64,000 nt of DNA, taken from Adiantum capillus-veneris (taxonomy: Eukaryota > Streptophyta > Polypodiopsida > Polypodiales > Pteridaceae). Location of the stretch: the NCBI GenBank assembly GCA_014529385.2, contig CM043942.1, positions 111,160,141-111,224,140 on the forward strand. The letters run 5' to 3'. Numbering within the stretch: the stretch's first letter is position 1; every line of letters starts with the position of its first letter. Position numbers and translations under genes: made by a program. The notes beneath the pieces are model-generated. The model did no database searches. It saw only the letters and a list, made by a program, of their open reading frames with translations, and had not been told where the DNA came from. Shown here piece by piece: positions 10,493-22,834 of the stretch.

Positions 10493-10908
10493 TAATTTGC
10501 AACTCTTTATGTGGTGTCTTAAGGGATTGCTAAAATATCGTTGCACCCAGTATTGTAATCCAACATACAATCAAGATCGACAATGAAAACACCAAACAAC
10601 CGACGAAGCAACTCTTGACAATTTAAGATGCCGGAGCTTCTCATGGCTAGGTGAGGAAAGTTATGAGGTAACCAATGCACAAAGTCCACGCGGTCAAGGT
10701 AGCACGTGCAAATGATCTTGCCAAAGGCAGGACCTATGATCAACATGGCTCCAAATGCTTGCAGCCATGGGATCACAAGTACTTCCCCATACTGTACTGT
10801 ACTTAACCATACGACCTACGACCATAAAAAAAATTGTGTATCCATTCTTACCAAATGTGTAGTTGTGCCTCTTTTTACGATAAAAAGCGTTAAAGTTTTT
10901 AAGACTGC
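10493..10908. other. Spacer before segment A
   Basis: A minus-strand open frame of 85 codons (10519-10776) is present, but I see no recognisable motif. The last 70 bases are already part of the tandem units that continue into segment A. Confidence 0.3.
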
Positions 10909-11984
10909 TGAGTTTTTTTTCCATGAAGTTACAAATTCTATAGTCTCAATTTCCCACATGGTCATATGGTTTGATTGGGTGTGTTACCTTGAGCTTAGTT
11001 TCTTGCCAAGACACGTCTAGCATACCTTGGGTCTATGTGTCACACATACACAATGTCTTTATAATGTAAATAGTTACAAATATAGTCTCAATTTGTCACA
11101 TGGTCATATGGCTTGACCTGGTGTGCCATCTTGAGCTATCGATTTTTACCTTCAGTTCTTCTAGCTATCCATATGGCTTGACCGGGTCTCTTCAGCTATC
11201 CATTCTTACCAAATGTGCTGTTGTGCCTCTTTTTATGATAAAAAGTGTTAAAGTTTTTCAGAATGTTAGTTTTTTTCCCATGTAGTTACAAATTCTATAG
11301 TCTCAATTTCTCACATGTTATGTTGAGCTACAATTTCTTGTCAACAAACATCTAGCGTACATTGGGTCTATGTGTCACACATACACAATGTCTTTATTTT
11401 GTATATAATAACAAATATAGTCTCAATTTGTCACATGGTCATATGGCTTGACTGGGTGTGCCATCTTGAGCTATCGTTTTTTACCTACAATCCTAGACCT
11501 AGTTTCCCTATTTTAGCCAATTTTCACTTATTATTTTTAAGTGACTTTTGTTGGGAAACTGGGTAGGGAAAATTCTATAAGTCAATATATAAGGAAACCC
11601 AGCGCTAGCATTATCTGGCAGATGAGGCAGCAGGAATGTCGGTTCAACAAGCACCTTCTCAACGGGACCCCCACAGAGCCCCTAGCGTTTTCTGCACTAG
11701 CAGCAAGACCTAGCATTTTTCATCCAGAGAACCAACCGTGGCGTTTTTGCATGGCAGATCAACCTCGGCGACAACAATAAATAGCAAGATCAGCCCTAGC
11801 GTTAGCAGATTCCACAACAACTTAGCAGATTAGCCCTAGCATTAGGAGATTTTCCACAGCAGACAGATTCAGCCCTAGCGTTTTCGATTTGCAGATCAGC
11901 CTCAGGGTTTTACAAATCCTTCGTGACAAAACACTAAGAAGCTGTCACAAAGTGATGACGTGGCTAACCCTTATCCTAACCTGA

Positions 11985-12040
11985 TGAAAACCCTAACCCT
12001 CACCTATTGAAAACCCTAACCCTAACCCTAATCCTAAAAG
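11985..12040. repeat. Short CCCTAA-type run
   Basis: 'aaaaccctaaccctaaccctaatcc'-like words; the same site in copy 2 is at about 23915-23995 with one more unit. The unit is CCCTAA rather than the usual plant CCCTAAA, and the run is very short. Confidence 0.5.
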
Positions 12041-13095
12041 GCAACAGGAAAAAGCTGTCGGATGCTGATGTGGCATTGTACCACGAGATCCTGAAAAACA
12101 CAGTGTGTGCCACGCTGGATTGTACGACAGCTTTTGCGATGGAAAAAAAAGCTACGCAAATTTTTGTGCAGATTTTATTCCACGCAATTGAAAAAGGCCT
12201 ATTTTTGGCTTTATTTTAATGGACTCAAGAGAGCTTGTGAGAGAAAGAGCCTTGGCTTTATTTTTCAGGCTATTGATTCTAAGCTTTTGGGGCTTTGCTT
12301 TTGGCATCCGTTGTAAATAAATAAGTGGATGCCCATCCCACTCTGCAGAGCATCTGGACGCAGATTCTGAGAGTGAGACCCAACCACTCTTGTACTTTGA
12401 ACTCAGATTAATAAAAAAAGAAACACCGAAAGGGGCACCAGTCTTTGGGGCCAATATCTCTAGGCACGAACTTCACCGGGCTAGTGTGAAATTCTATTGT
12501 GAACTGTGAATTGTTTTGAAGTGGTTATTTGGTGTTGTCGCGGTTGATTCTTGACTTGGAGTGTCCAAGTCTGTTACAAAAGCACCTGCGTATTCAGTTT
12601 TCAGCATCAAGACTCCACAATGCAAGTCCTCAACATTGTAGATCTCATCTTTCCGTGCAGATCCTCGCCGCGCGGTCAGATCCATCGAAGTTCGCAGTTT
12701 CAGCCTGGAAAACGTAGATGTCAGCATCTACGCTTTTAGCGCATCGTCGTCATCAGCGTACATCGACATAGAGTCAAAATTCAGTAGATAAAGATTTGCA
12801 GATTTCAGCCCGTCTCACCGTCCTCGTCCTTGTCGACATCGTCGGCAAGTCCAAGCATTGGAGAGATTTGTGCAATCATAATAGACCGCTCTTGCCATAG
12901 AGAGTGGGGTCTTCGGAGGAGGGGTTGATAACTTTTTTGGTGTTGTATTCTTCTCTCTCTATCTCTCAGTCTCAGTGTTGAGCTTATATGTGAAGCTACT
13001 CAATATATGGCTTCTCTTTATATGGCACCCAGGTCCCCTCTATATATAAATCATCTCATGTGTGTATTCTACACACTTTGGGGTTCTATTTTTGT

Positions 13096-13144
<49 letters not shown>

Positions 13145-13145
13145 A

Positions 13146-13157
13146 TGGTATCAGAGC
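13146..13157 (+). promoter_or_regulatory. TRIM primer-binding site (tRNA-iMet)
   Basis: TGGTATCAGAGC directly after the 5' LTR, complementary to the 3' end of plant initiator tRNA. Confidence 0.85.
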
Positions 13158-13579
13158 AAGACGTTTTTGTTTTTGATTTTTCTCCTAATTGAAAATGATT
13201 TTACAGAAATTACCCATGAGATGCACGGAAATCAATGTGGTCTACAACTTTGCAGAAGAAAGTTTTTTTCAAATTCTGCACCGCCATTTTGCGAATATGT
13301 TTGAAAAGCAAATTTTACTTTTTGCTTTTGATTTTTCTCATAATTGAAAACTTCTCAATTATATTTTCTCTTCATCAATCATATATCTGTTACAGACGTA
13401 ATTTTGCTGTAGAAGCCGATTACATATCGTTCTGATTCAGTCGAGCCATTGATGATCGTCCAAATTCTATCGAGCTACTGTTGGTACATGATCTTTTGTT
13501 ATATGATATACTGGTTGATTGATTCTCGTATAATTATTCTTCTAGAGATATAGTTTACATCGTTTTATTAATAATCTCT

Positions 13580-14045
13580 CGTTGATACCATAGTGATTTT
13601 GATGGTACCATGATGATGTTTTGTTAGTACTTTGGTCATGGTGATTTTCGTTGATACCATGATGATATTTTATTGATACCATGGTTATTCTCGGTGATAC
13701 CATGATGTTGTTTCATTGATACCATGGCTATTCTCTTTGATACCATGATGTTGTTTCGTTGATACAATGATTGTTCTCGGTGATATCATGATGTTGTTTC
13801 GTTGATACCATGGTTATTCTCGGTGATACCATGATGTTGTTTCGTTGATACCATGGTTATTCTTGGTGATCCCATGATGTTGTTTCGTTGGTACAATGAT
13901 TATTCTCGGTGATATCATAACATGTTGTTTCGTTGATACCATGGTTATTCTTGGTGATACCATGACGTTGTTCCTTGATACAATGATTATTCTATGATTC
14001 TTTTTGTTGATACCATGATGATTTATTCATTTTTATTGATACAAG
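13580..14045. repeat. TRIM minisatellite, about 43-bp unit
   Basis: Degenerate units alternate 'gataccatgatgttgtttcg' with 'gataccatggttattctcgg'. The same array in TRIM copy 2 is the landing site of CACTA-2. Confidence 0.85.
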
Positions 14046-14844
14046 GAGGATATTTTGTTAATACTTTGATGATACTCATTGATATCACTACGTTGATAAA
14101 TGTCGTTTTATGTAGTATATACAAATGTCATTTGCATCACGTAGTCATGCATCTTGTACTTTTACGTTCATACTTATATGTTGCCGTGCGAATATATGTC
14201 GTCAAAAGAGTGGCATCGCGAACCATCTCGTATTGCATTGTGAATGTAATTGTTTCACTAACGATGCTAATAATTTTCGTGACTATGTTTTTTGAGTCTA
14301 TGATCTATGTAGGATTGATCAAAGAATTGATTTCATGAAGACAAACTTGGTGACAATAAAATAATTATGAAGACATGTTTGGTGATGCCATACTGATGAC
14401 AAGCTACACAACAGATTCACGGAGACACTTCTGATTACAAGCTAATAGATAGCCTTTACACCTCTTTATTGAACCTTTGTATTCATTATTGTATTTGATA
14501 GGATAGGAGTAATGTAACTCCTCATAAAACATTCATTGTAAAAGGAGTGATGTAGCTCCTCATAAAATATTCATTGTAAAAGTAGTGATGTAGCTCGTCA
14601 TGAACATTTGTACATTCAATGATTTTTATAATATAACGGTGGGTGTATATAGAGCTGTGGGTTTTCCCCTTGATCCCCCAAGGGTTTTTTCATCCACAGT
14701 GAGGGACCCTTATTTGAGCGGGGCTGTTGAGCTTATATATGAAGGTACTTAATATATGGCTTCTCTATATATGGCACCCAAGTCCCCTCTATATATACAT
14801 CATCTCATGTGTGTATTCTACACACTTTGGGGTTCTATTTCTGT

Positions 14845-14891
<47 letters not shown>

Positions 14892-15088
14892 ACTCAACAC
14901 ATTCATTCACAGTGTTCACCACTTTGTTTGTGTCCATTGCACTCTCTCACTAAAGGAACGAAAGGCTCTCCCTTCTGTAACTAAAAAGGAACCTTGAGCA
15001 CAATCCAGAGCACTCATCATGAGAAAAGTTGAACTCTCATTTCCGTTGCACCTAACAGGAGTAAGTTAACCATGCCTAAGAGAAGACG

Positions 15089-15322
15089 ATGTCAGTGATA
15101 GAATGCCATGGACATCCAATTGCAAACTCTCTGCAGAGGTCTACGAGAAACGTGAAGTGTACTTTGAAACTTGGCATACCACATGATACTATCACCTCTT
15201 TACAGAACTTGGGTGTCGGCTCCTTTGATGCATGCTTCCAAGTGAGAATTGATGGTATTCCGTATCTTCCAAGTGAAAATACGTATGCCAAAAGCAGTAT
15301 CATGGACATGGCCTTTAGGTAA
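15089..15322 (+). CDS. 77-codon ORF in segment A, copy 1
   Basis: An ATG-to-stop frame of 77 codons, present intact in both A copies (48839-49072) with very few substitutions. The second half (VGSFDACFQVRIDGIPY, SENTYAK, MDMAFR) resembles the beta-beta-alpha half of a double-stranded RNA-binding domain, but the match is by eye and weak. It could be a captured host exon. The antisense strand is also open, as expected for a short conserved stretch, so coding status is uncertain. Confidence 0.3.
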   Translation: MSVIECHGHPIANSLQRSTRNVKCTLKLGIPHDTITSLQNLGVGSFDACFQVRIDGIPYLPSENTYAKSSIMDMAFR

Positions 15323-15975
15323 TCGTGTGATTAGACTATGTGATTGGAGGTTTCCTATGTACTATGATATGTAGGTCATACCACCACTTTGAAGTTAGAT
15401 TATTTTGACTCTATTAAAAATGTGTTTGATTTTAATGTGTGAGATAATCCTTAAATCCCACGTGGGAGCCCAAGATGACGTGGACAATGTTTTTGGAAAA
15501 AGAAATTATGTGATGAAAATCCCATGTGGGAGCCCAAGAAAAGGGTGCACTGATTTTTTTGAGAAAGAGGTCTCCGTACAAAGGAGACTCTGGTGAAATT
15601 TTTAAGATTTATATTTTATGTACAAACTCTAAATTAAATACAAATGGTGCTTTTTTAAAAGTTGCATTTTGCTTAAGCATAGACGTTGTCGAGAAATTTG
15701 CAGTCTTGCCAGGAAAGCACCGAGCTTTTGGGCACTACAAGAGGTACTTAATATTAGTGACGCTTGCAGTGCGACACTCAAATGTGAAAAACCACGACGT
15801 CGCTATAGGCATCGCTAAGTTACTTGTAACTTAGCGACGCTCATAGCGACGCCGTCAGGGGTAAAAAAGATAACCGAGAGCGTGTGAAACCTCAGATCTC
15901 AGATCTGAGTTTTCGATGCGCGCTCAAGCAAGGAAGGTAATGTGCGCTCTCCCTCTCTCTCTCTTTCTTCTACAG

Positions 15976-16557
<582 letters not shown>

Positions 16558-16560
16558 GTC

Positions 16561-16712
16561 CTAACATCGTAGGAAACTATCCCAAGAGACCTTAAAAGAT
16601 CTAGTCGATAGGAGTTGAACTCAAGACCTGAACTCAAGACCTGTTATTCATGAGGGAAATGGCATAACCCATCTATCACACTTGGGTGATAGAAAAGTTA
16701 TACCATTTTTCT
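16561..16712 (-). repeat. tRNA-related SINE-like unit 1
   Basis: Read on the minus strand it has an A-box-like TGATAGATGGGTTATGCC (16661-16678) and about 35-45 bases later a B-box-like GGTCTTGAGTTCAACTC (16612-16628), the internal RNA polymerase III promoter layout of tRNA-derived SINEs. It contains a small internal duplication of 'gaactcaagacct'. No 3' tail or target duplication was defined. Confidence 0.4.
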
Positions 16713-16767
16713 CCTTTTATTGACGTGCACACACACCCACACACACACACCCGAGAAGAAGAGAGTT

Positions 16768-16920
16768 TAATTTAACGTCATAGGAAACTAATTCAAGAGA
16801 CCTAAAGATCTAGCCGACGAGGAGTTGAACTCAAGACCTGTTATTCAAGAGGGAAATGGCATAACCAATCTACCACACTTGGGTGATAGAAAGGTTATAC
16901 CGTTTTTCTCTTTTTATTGG
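16768..16920 (-). repeat. tRNA-related SINE-like unit 2
   Basis: Second copy of the same unit: A-box-like TGGTAGATTGGTTATGCC near 16859-16876 and B-box-like word at 16822-16838. It is separated from unit 1 by a short CA array. Confidence 0.4.
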
Positions 16921-17009
16921 CGCGCACACACACACCCACACACACACACACACACACGAGAAGAAGAGAGTTTTAACGTCGTAGGAAACTATCCCAAAAG
17001 ACGTTAAAG

Positions 17010-17400
17010 ATTAGGTTAGATGTAGACTTACATTAAATTAGATTTAGGTTTATTTAAGTTAAATTAGATTAGATTTAAGTTTATTTTTAGTTAGATTTAC
17101 GTTTGATTAGATTTAGGTTTATTTACGTTAGATTTTAGATTTACGTTATATTAGATTAGATTTAGGTTTATTTAGGGTTATTTATGTTATATTAGATTAG
17201 ATTTAGGTTTATATACGTTATTTACCTATTATTTAAGAGGAAAATGGCATAACCAATCTACCACACTTGGGTGATAGAAAGGTTATACCATTTTCCTCTT
17301 TTTATCGTTTAAGATAAGGTTATATTTAGATTTACGGTAGATTAGATTTAGGTTTATTTAAGCTAGATTAGATTAGAGTTAGGTTTATTTTGAGTACACC
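17010..17400. repeat. Degenerate TTAGATTTAGGTTTATT array with SINE-like fragment
   Basis: Short AT-rich words (ttagatttaggtttattta) repeat irregularly. A 75-bp fragment of the SINE-like unit, with the A-box region only, is embedded at 17226-17300. Confidence 0.6.
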
Positions 17401-17748
17401 AAAGGATTATATTGTCTACGCGTTTGAAAGTGATTGGTGTCTCGGCCACTGCGTCGGAGATGCTTAGGAGTGACTCGAACACTACGTCGGGGTCACCTAG
17501 AGGCCTAGATGATGAGCATTCATCGGACAGGGTTGCTATAGTTCATGGGAGGGACATGCCAAAGTGATACGCCTACCTCATCAATCGTATGTCCGATGAG
17601 ACCATTATGACCCCTGAGGGGAAGCAAGTGATGGGCCGCATACAACAGTTGTGTAAACACATTTTTTGACACACTGTAGTCTGTCATGGTCTCTTGGAGG
17701 GATCAGGATAAAGCCTCTAAGGATTATCTTATTGCGACGCTGCATCGG

Positions 17749-17979
17749 GGATAATCCCGTCTTGATGCAAACTCTTGCTGCGTCACTTACTGCCACCGCT
17801 TGTCTTGATTGGTCGTCCTCTCCTCTCTGATACTAGAGACGATGCTTGGATGAGGAGACGCATGAGAGACTACATGAGGAGAGGAGTGGAGGGATATCAG
17901 GGAGGAGAGGACGACCAATCTAGATAGGCGGTGGCAGCAAAGTGACGCAGCAACAGTTTGCATCAAGACGGAATTATCC
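17749..17979. repeat. Long near-perfect hairpin, about 84-bp arms
   Basis: The left arm (17749-17831) and the reverse complement of the right arm (17896-17979) match with only a few mismatches and small indels. Both arms contain CGTCTTGATGCAAACT and GATTGGTCGTCCTCTCC. The loop is about 64 bases. It could be an inverted duplication, a small foldback element or a source of small RNA; the sequence alone cannot decide. Confidence 0.8.
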
Positions 17980-18513
17980 CATCACCTGGGGAGTGGCGGC
18001 TGGGCCAGCTTCGAGGAGGATTTTGTCCCATCACCTGCGTCATGGATCGACGGGGTGGAGAGGGGAGAGTATTAAACTCTTGCATTGAAGTATTTGTATA
18101 TGTGAGGCCCATTCACATCTACACAGCTAGTAGCCCCATTGGTATGTCTTTTAACCTTCAATGGAGCGAATCACCAAATGTTCAATTAGGTTAGATTTAA
18201 GATAAGATTTTGGATTGAGTTTTTATATTAGAGTCTACCTTCGAGATTATGGTAAAAAAATTAGAGTTAAATGGTGAAAAGATCTACTGTGAAAAGATGT
18301 TAAGATGCTGTGAAATGCTACAGCTAGAGAAGAGGCAAAGGGGTTTTGTCCACTACATGCACTATCATGTAGACGTGGGTGTGTAGATTTCTTCTATCCA
18401 CAAATATAGGCATTGACCAATAAAGACGAGAGTATAACCTAGTGGTTCTGATCTCCGTGCACCTCTAGACCGAGGTGTGCCGGGATTGGACATGACTAGA
18501 GAATGTGAGGTAG

Positions 18514-21155
18514 TGATAGCCGTTTTTCGGCTTTCCATAATTGCCATAGTAAGCTACCTCACCCTATCAAATCACTCAAACATTTTGGCTATCCCTACCA
18601 TTTCACTGTACATTGGCGTGTGTGAGTTAGGTAACTTTCTCTATATTTTCTTAAAAACCCTTAATTAGCTAGTCATTGGGCTAGTTGAGCAAAAAAAAAG
18701 AAAATAAAGAAAATAAAAAATATTATGGTCCACTTGTGTGTAAATATTGCATTATATATATGGCCTATAATTTACGGATTTTTATAATTATTTTGTTATT
18801 TTATTTAAATATTTATACTTGGGTGTGTGTTTTATTAAACCTGTGTATGCCTTCTTTCATCCTCTTACACCATAAGTATATATTTTCCAATGTGTAAATA
18901 CTCTAACCTCATATTTTTCTTTTATACAAATCACCCCCACATTTTCACCCTCACCCTCGTGAAAACAAAAAATTGATTTCTACTCCCTTAGTCACGTTTA
19001 TTATATTATTTACTTGCATACCTTTTTCTCTTTCACCCAAAATAATACAAAGAGGGACCATATCATATGATTCCAATATCTTTCCATATCTATAATTCCT
19101 TCATATTTTTTTATTATTTTTACTCATTATTCTAACACCATGTGCTCATTGAGCTAAAATCCATGAATAGTCCATACACTAGTCCCACGCATGTATATAT
19201 TGCTTTATTCACCAATAATCCTCCTCCATGCATGTGTAAAGGGCAACTTCGATGCTTTGTATTATGATATGACAAAGGAGGGGCTCACTCTTGGATGCAT
19301 TCTACAAATTCAACAAAGGAGGGGGCCACTAAAAGACTTTTGCACACATAAAAAACAGGCTTTTTGGTGAGATTTTTGGCACCCATCTCCACTCCGAATT
19401 TGGAGCGGTGGTCAAAAGAGAAAATGTAGCCCACAAATCGAGTAATCACCTCAAATGTTTTCATGATTTTTGGAGCTACCAGCGGTGAGATAGGATTTTT
19501 TGAGTGGACCCCAGTCTACCCACTTCTCTCACAAAGTAACCCATAGTCTTCTCTCACCTCCTTTCCCACTTCCACACACACACACACACTGATTCCTCTC
19601 CATCCCTCACTCAAACCTGCACCTTTCATGGTTTCTCTCACCTTCTTCACCATTAACCTCCCCTCTTACTTCCATAGCTCTTATATGAGCTCTACATGTA
19701 CATACACCATCTCTATGCCTCTCTCTATTACTTCCAAAGTACAATTCCATCTTATCCCTTCTCTATATACATAAAATTCAGCATATAAACCATGCTTAAC
19801 CTCTGCAAATCAAGAGATCTCATCAACCAAATTACCATTTTCATCGCGATAATCAACCTTGGTGGCAGTGGCATAAGAAGAGAAGACAAAGAAGAAGATC
19901 GATAGTCATTTTGAGAACCTACACAAGTAAGTCAAAAAATTCTTGAAGCTTCACCATCACAAGGATTTCCTCACTTCATTCAACCATCCACCCCATTCTA
20001 TCCATTGTAAATATATCACTAACTTTCTAGTGATTACTAACACTAACCACTAACATACTAATACAAAATAGCCATTGACCTAACCATAAAAGACACCTCA
20101 CCTCAAGACATGTGCATAGTAACTCTCTCTCTCTTCCCCCTTTCGTAAAAATCTACTTTCACCTTATCTACCATCAATAATGCTCTCTTTTGAGTCCACA
20201 TCCATGACTCAAGCAGACAAAGAATGCCCGCAATGTTTTGATATTCAAGAAAATCATAATCCTAATTTGTTAGCTTGTAAATTAAGATTTTCAATAATTT
20301 TAATAAGGGGTCTCCAACCTATAAATAGGCCCCTCTCCTTCTTGTAAAACAACCTCTAATATCTCACATAGCACCCCAACACTCTATGCATGAGCAGAGA
20401 CTTAGGTGTAGCAACCACTTTGTGAGCTTCACTCTTGGTGTGAGAGAAGCTTTCAAGATACACATTGCAAGTGAGAGAGCGTGAGTTCAATATCTCAAAA
20501 CCACTATTGTATATGTTCCTCCATCATCAATAAAATGAGATTTGGTGCATCAAAGGCATGATTCGACGTTTAAATCTTCATCCTTCCACTTGTACGATAC
20601 GGTTTAGTGAATTCAAGGTGACTTGTGTACTTTGAGTTTTATCGTTTATCTTGTTTTAGAAAGTGTTTTAGTGTGTTTTCATTGCCAATTTTGTGTCCAT
20701 TGTAAGAGAGTACTGTGGTGAGAGGTCTCCCACACCCTAAGACAGTGTGTGTGTGTTGGCAATGTTTAGCATTCACTAAGCATTGAGTGAGTTTTGTACA
20801 AGCTCTACGATAGCAACATACCGAACCATCTCCATTTGCAAGTCACAAATAAGGTATTATGCAAGATCCATTTCTCTCTCTCTTCCCTTTGCTCTAGATC
20901 TCTCTGGCCCATTTTATGTGAGTCTTGGTGTGAGGTTGCTTGTGTGTGTTTTGTGGCGCATCCTCTTGGTTGTGCCCAAATCTCTCTTGCGTCCTAGTTT
21001 GCATACCATAACTAGGTGGTGCTCCTTCATTTGTTTGGCTGTGGGTTTGTTGTTGTTGTTTCTTGCTTGTGGTTGCCCCAACCCCAATTGAGCAGCACGG
21101 GAGCCTTGAGAGGTGTTTAGAGTTCCTCTCTTGTTGCCCGCCTCGGACCGCCTCA
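18514..21155 (+). mobile_element. Solo LTR of the G1 Gypsy family
   Basis: It starts TGATAGCCGTTTTTCGGCT and ends CGGACCGCCTCA, the same termini as the G1 LTRs (in opposite orientation) and the element C LTR. Length is 2642 bp, close to the 2653-2659 bp of G1. There is no primer site, gag or pol on either side. Flanks GTAG (18510-18513) and GCAG (21156-21159) may be a decayed 4-bp target duplication. It interrupts CACTA-1 between its 5' region and transposase. Confidence 0.8.
20320..20327 (+). promoter_or_regulatory. LTR TATA box
   Basis: TATAAATA in the context CCTATAAATAGG, conserved in all four copies of this LTR family. It is followed about 200 bases later by AATAAA, giving a U3-R layout. 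Confidence 0.6.
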
Positions 21156-21169
21156 GCAGTTTACAATGT

Positions 21170-21170
<1 letters not shown>

Positions 21171-21243
<73 letters not shown>
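21171..21243. repeat. (GA)n microsatellite
   Basis: About 35 GA units between the solo LTR and the CACTA-1 transposase remnant. Confidence 0.95.
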
Positions 21244-21246
<3 letters not shown>

Positions 21247-21311
21247 AAAGATGAAGAATGCCAATAGAAGATTAAATTTATTGTCCAGGTTATAAGATTT
21301 TTACCCTCATT

Positions 21312-21779
21312 ATGAGTAGTGATGAGGATGTGGGGCCATCCAACCGAAACACCTATCTCTCAACGAGGATCTTATGTCCTTGTAATCAATGCAAGCATGC
21401 TATGCGACGGACAAGACGCATTTCTTTGCAGCACGTTCGCAAATTTGTCAAGTTCGATCCATCTATTATAGATCGAGTTGTTGCCAATTATAACTCGTTG
21501 GACTCTGATGCTGGCCAACAAGCAGCAATCTTGCAACCCAATAGACGTGTTCGTAGGGGCTTTGGTCAAGCAGCATATGGGAGGCCACAAGATGTAGCCT
21601 CTAACAGCTCAGGGGATGATCATGCAGACCACATTCCCAATGAGGCAATGTTTGAGCCCGAGATTGATGAAATGATTGAGACGATCATGGATTCAGAAAG
21701 GCTTATCTATGATGATATGAAAAGTGAAGCCGATACGCAGACACTCAGACACTGTAAATCTTCGTTTTTCTCAAGCTGA
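21312..21779 (+). pseudogene. CACTA-1 transposase, N-terminal part
   Basis: A 155-residue open frame with ATG. It contains TRILCPCNQCKHAMRRTR near residue 18, the Cys-rich transposase-associated motif (C-P-C-x-x-C) found at the start of Tnp2-type CACTA transposases, and a strongly acidic region near residue 110. A GT donor-like site lies near the end (ACACTGTAAAT). The catalytic middle of Tnp2 is missing after it. Confidence 0.6.
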
Positions 21780-21804
21780 TCTATTACCATGTGTATACAT
21801 GCAG

Positions 21805-22478
21805 GGCTTCAAACAAGCGGATACATAGCATGTGTCACATGTGGACCTAGACTGAATGCACGTAGGGCGCCCTCATTGAAGAAGAAAATCTACGAAGGTC
21901 ATCAAGCGTATCTTCCACAGAATCATGTGTTACTCGACGGCTTTTTGGGAAGAGAGCCACCGAGGATGTCTGCACAAGCATGGTTAGAGTAGAAGGAGAT
22001 GTGTGATGACGGATTGTCCCCAGGGATGAAGAGACTATCTCTATGGTACGAGTTACCATACTGGCCCCGACTCATGATCAATCACTTGCTCAATGCAATG
22101 CACATATTCAAGAATGTGGTAATCTACTATGGGATCAACGTAGACTCCATACCATTCGCCAAACTAAATGCTGCGGAGGTTGTGTGCATGTTTGAAAAAC
22201 ATTTTCCTACTACCATACTAACCATTCAGGTGCATCTTCTTGTTCACATACTTGATGAGGTGGAAATAGCTGGCACAGTACATTCCAGATGGATGTTCTT
22301 TTTAGAACGTTTCATGAAAACGCTCGAGGGATATGTTCGTCAGGAGGCACGTCCGGAGGGTAGCATGGCAGAAGGTTGGTTGGTATCAGAGTTTCTAGTG
22401 TACATTGGAGAGTGGCTAGACGGATTTGATAAAGCCCAGGACACGCTATGGAGAACCATAGATGATGAGCGCATATAA
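21805..22478 (+). pseudogene. CACTA-1 Tnp2 C-terminal remnant plus DUF4218
   Basis: After a splice-acceptor-like CATGCAG, the frame encodes GLQTSGYIACVTCGP (a Tnp2 signature), then an in-frame stop near 21990, then LPYWPRLMINHLLNAMHIFK (Tnp2) and directly EVHLL-type DUF4218 sequence: VHLLVHILDEVEIAGTVHSR and WMFFLERFMKTLEGYV, to EWLDGFD. Compared with the CACTA-2 copy, large internal pieces are deleted, so the protein cannot be functional. Confidence 0.7.
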
Positions 22479-22593
22479 GGGATTGTCATGTGCAATCTCG
22501 GTGTTGAGAAGAGGATGACAGAAGATCTAGAGGCTAAAATCAACCGATTTTGCATGCTTCACAATCCAGTGATGCAAAAGTGGATTTCACAAT

Positions 22594-22834
22594 ATGATGT
22601 GACAACTCTGCTGGAATCTAAGTGAATCAAAAAAATAATCTTCTAAAATATGAGGAATCTCATGGCGTGCTATATATCAATAGAGATAGAGCTTGAAGAG
22701 GACATTCTAACTGTCAAACCTCCGCCAACTTTGGAGTTTGTTTGTAAAAATTTATCCATGCACCCGGTTTGGTAGAGAGAGGTAAAGTGAAACTCCTTAA
22801 AGGGCCCCTTTGTGAGTCCAATTTTCACCTAATG
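22594..22834. mobile_element. Single-arm relic of a foldback element
   Basis: This matches one arm and the loop of the intact 443-bp foldback at 56821-57263: it includes GATGTGACAACTC, 'ttctaaaatatgaggaatc', 'ggcgtgctatatatcaata' and ends CACCTAATG. The second arm is missing, replaced at 22835 by segment A copy 2. Confidence 0.75.

Larger units (their letters stand above)
12976..14892 (+). mobile_element. TRIM retrotransposon, copy 1
   Basis: Two direct LTRs of 170 bp (12976-13145) and 168 bp (14725-14892) begin TGTTGAGC and end CTCAACA. The first is followed at once by TGGTATCAGAGC (13146-13157), the standard primer-binding site for initiator tRNA-Met. The second is preceded by GAGCGGGG, a polypurine tract. 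The flanks CTCAG (12971-12975) and CTCAA (14893-14897) are probably a mutated 5-bp target duplication. The 1.58-kb interior encodes no retroviral protein, only a minisatellite, so this is a terminal-repeat retrotransposon in miniature that depends on enzymes from elsewhere. Confidence 0.85.
10909..15732. repeat. Segment A, copy 1 (direct duplicate of 22833-49486)
   Basis: Nearly the whole stretch recurs in the same order and orientation at 22833-49486, where it is expanded by later insertions. It contains tandem 'catggtcatatggcttgac' units (10840-11500), a block starting TGTTGGGAAACTGGG at 11549, a CCCTAA-type run near 12010, a TRIM (12976-14892) and a 77-codon ORF (15089-15322). The right end is cut by CACTA-1 at 15733. 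Both copies carry the same TRIM at the same place, so the TRIM predates the duplication. Confidence 0.8.

Noticed and set aside
10003-10570. Minus-strand ORFs of 72-112 codons
   Set aside because: They lie mostly inside the 361-bp MITE, whose termini and TAA duplication explain the sequence.
10519-10776. 85-codon minus-strand ORF with protein-like composition
   Set aside because: No motif, no neighbours or splice sites, and not present in a second copy; not enough to call a gene.
11985-12040. Interstitial telomere
   Set aside because: Only a few CCCTAA units, not the plant CCCTAAA, and duplicated as part of segment A.
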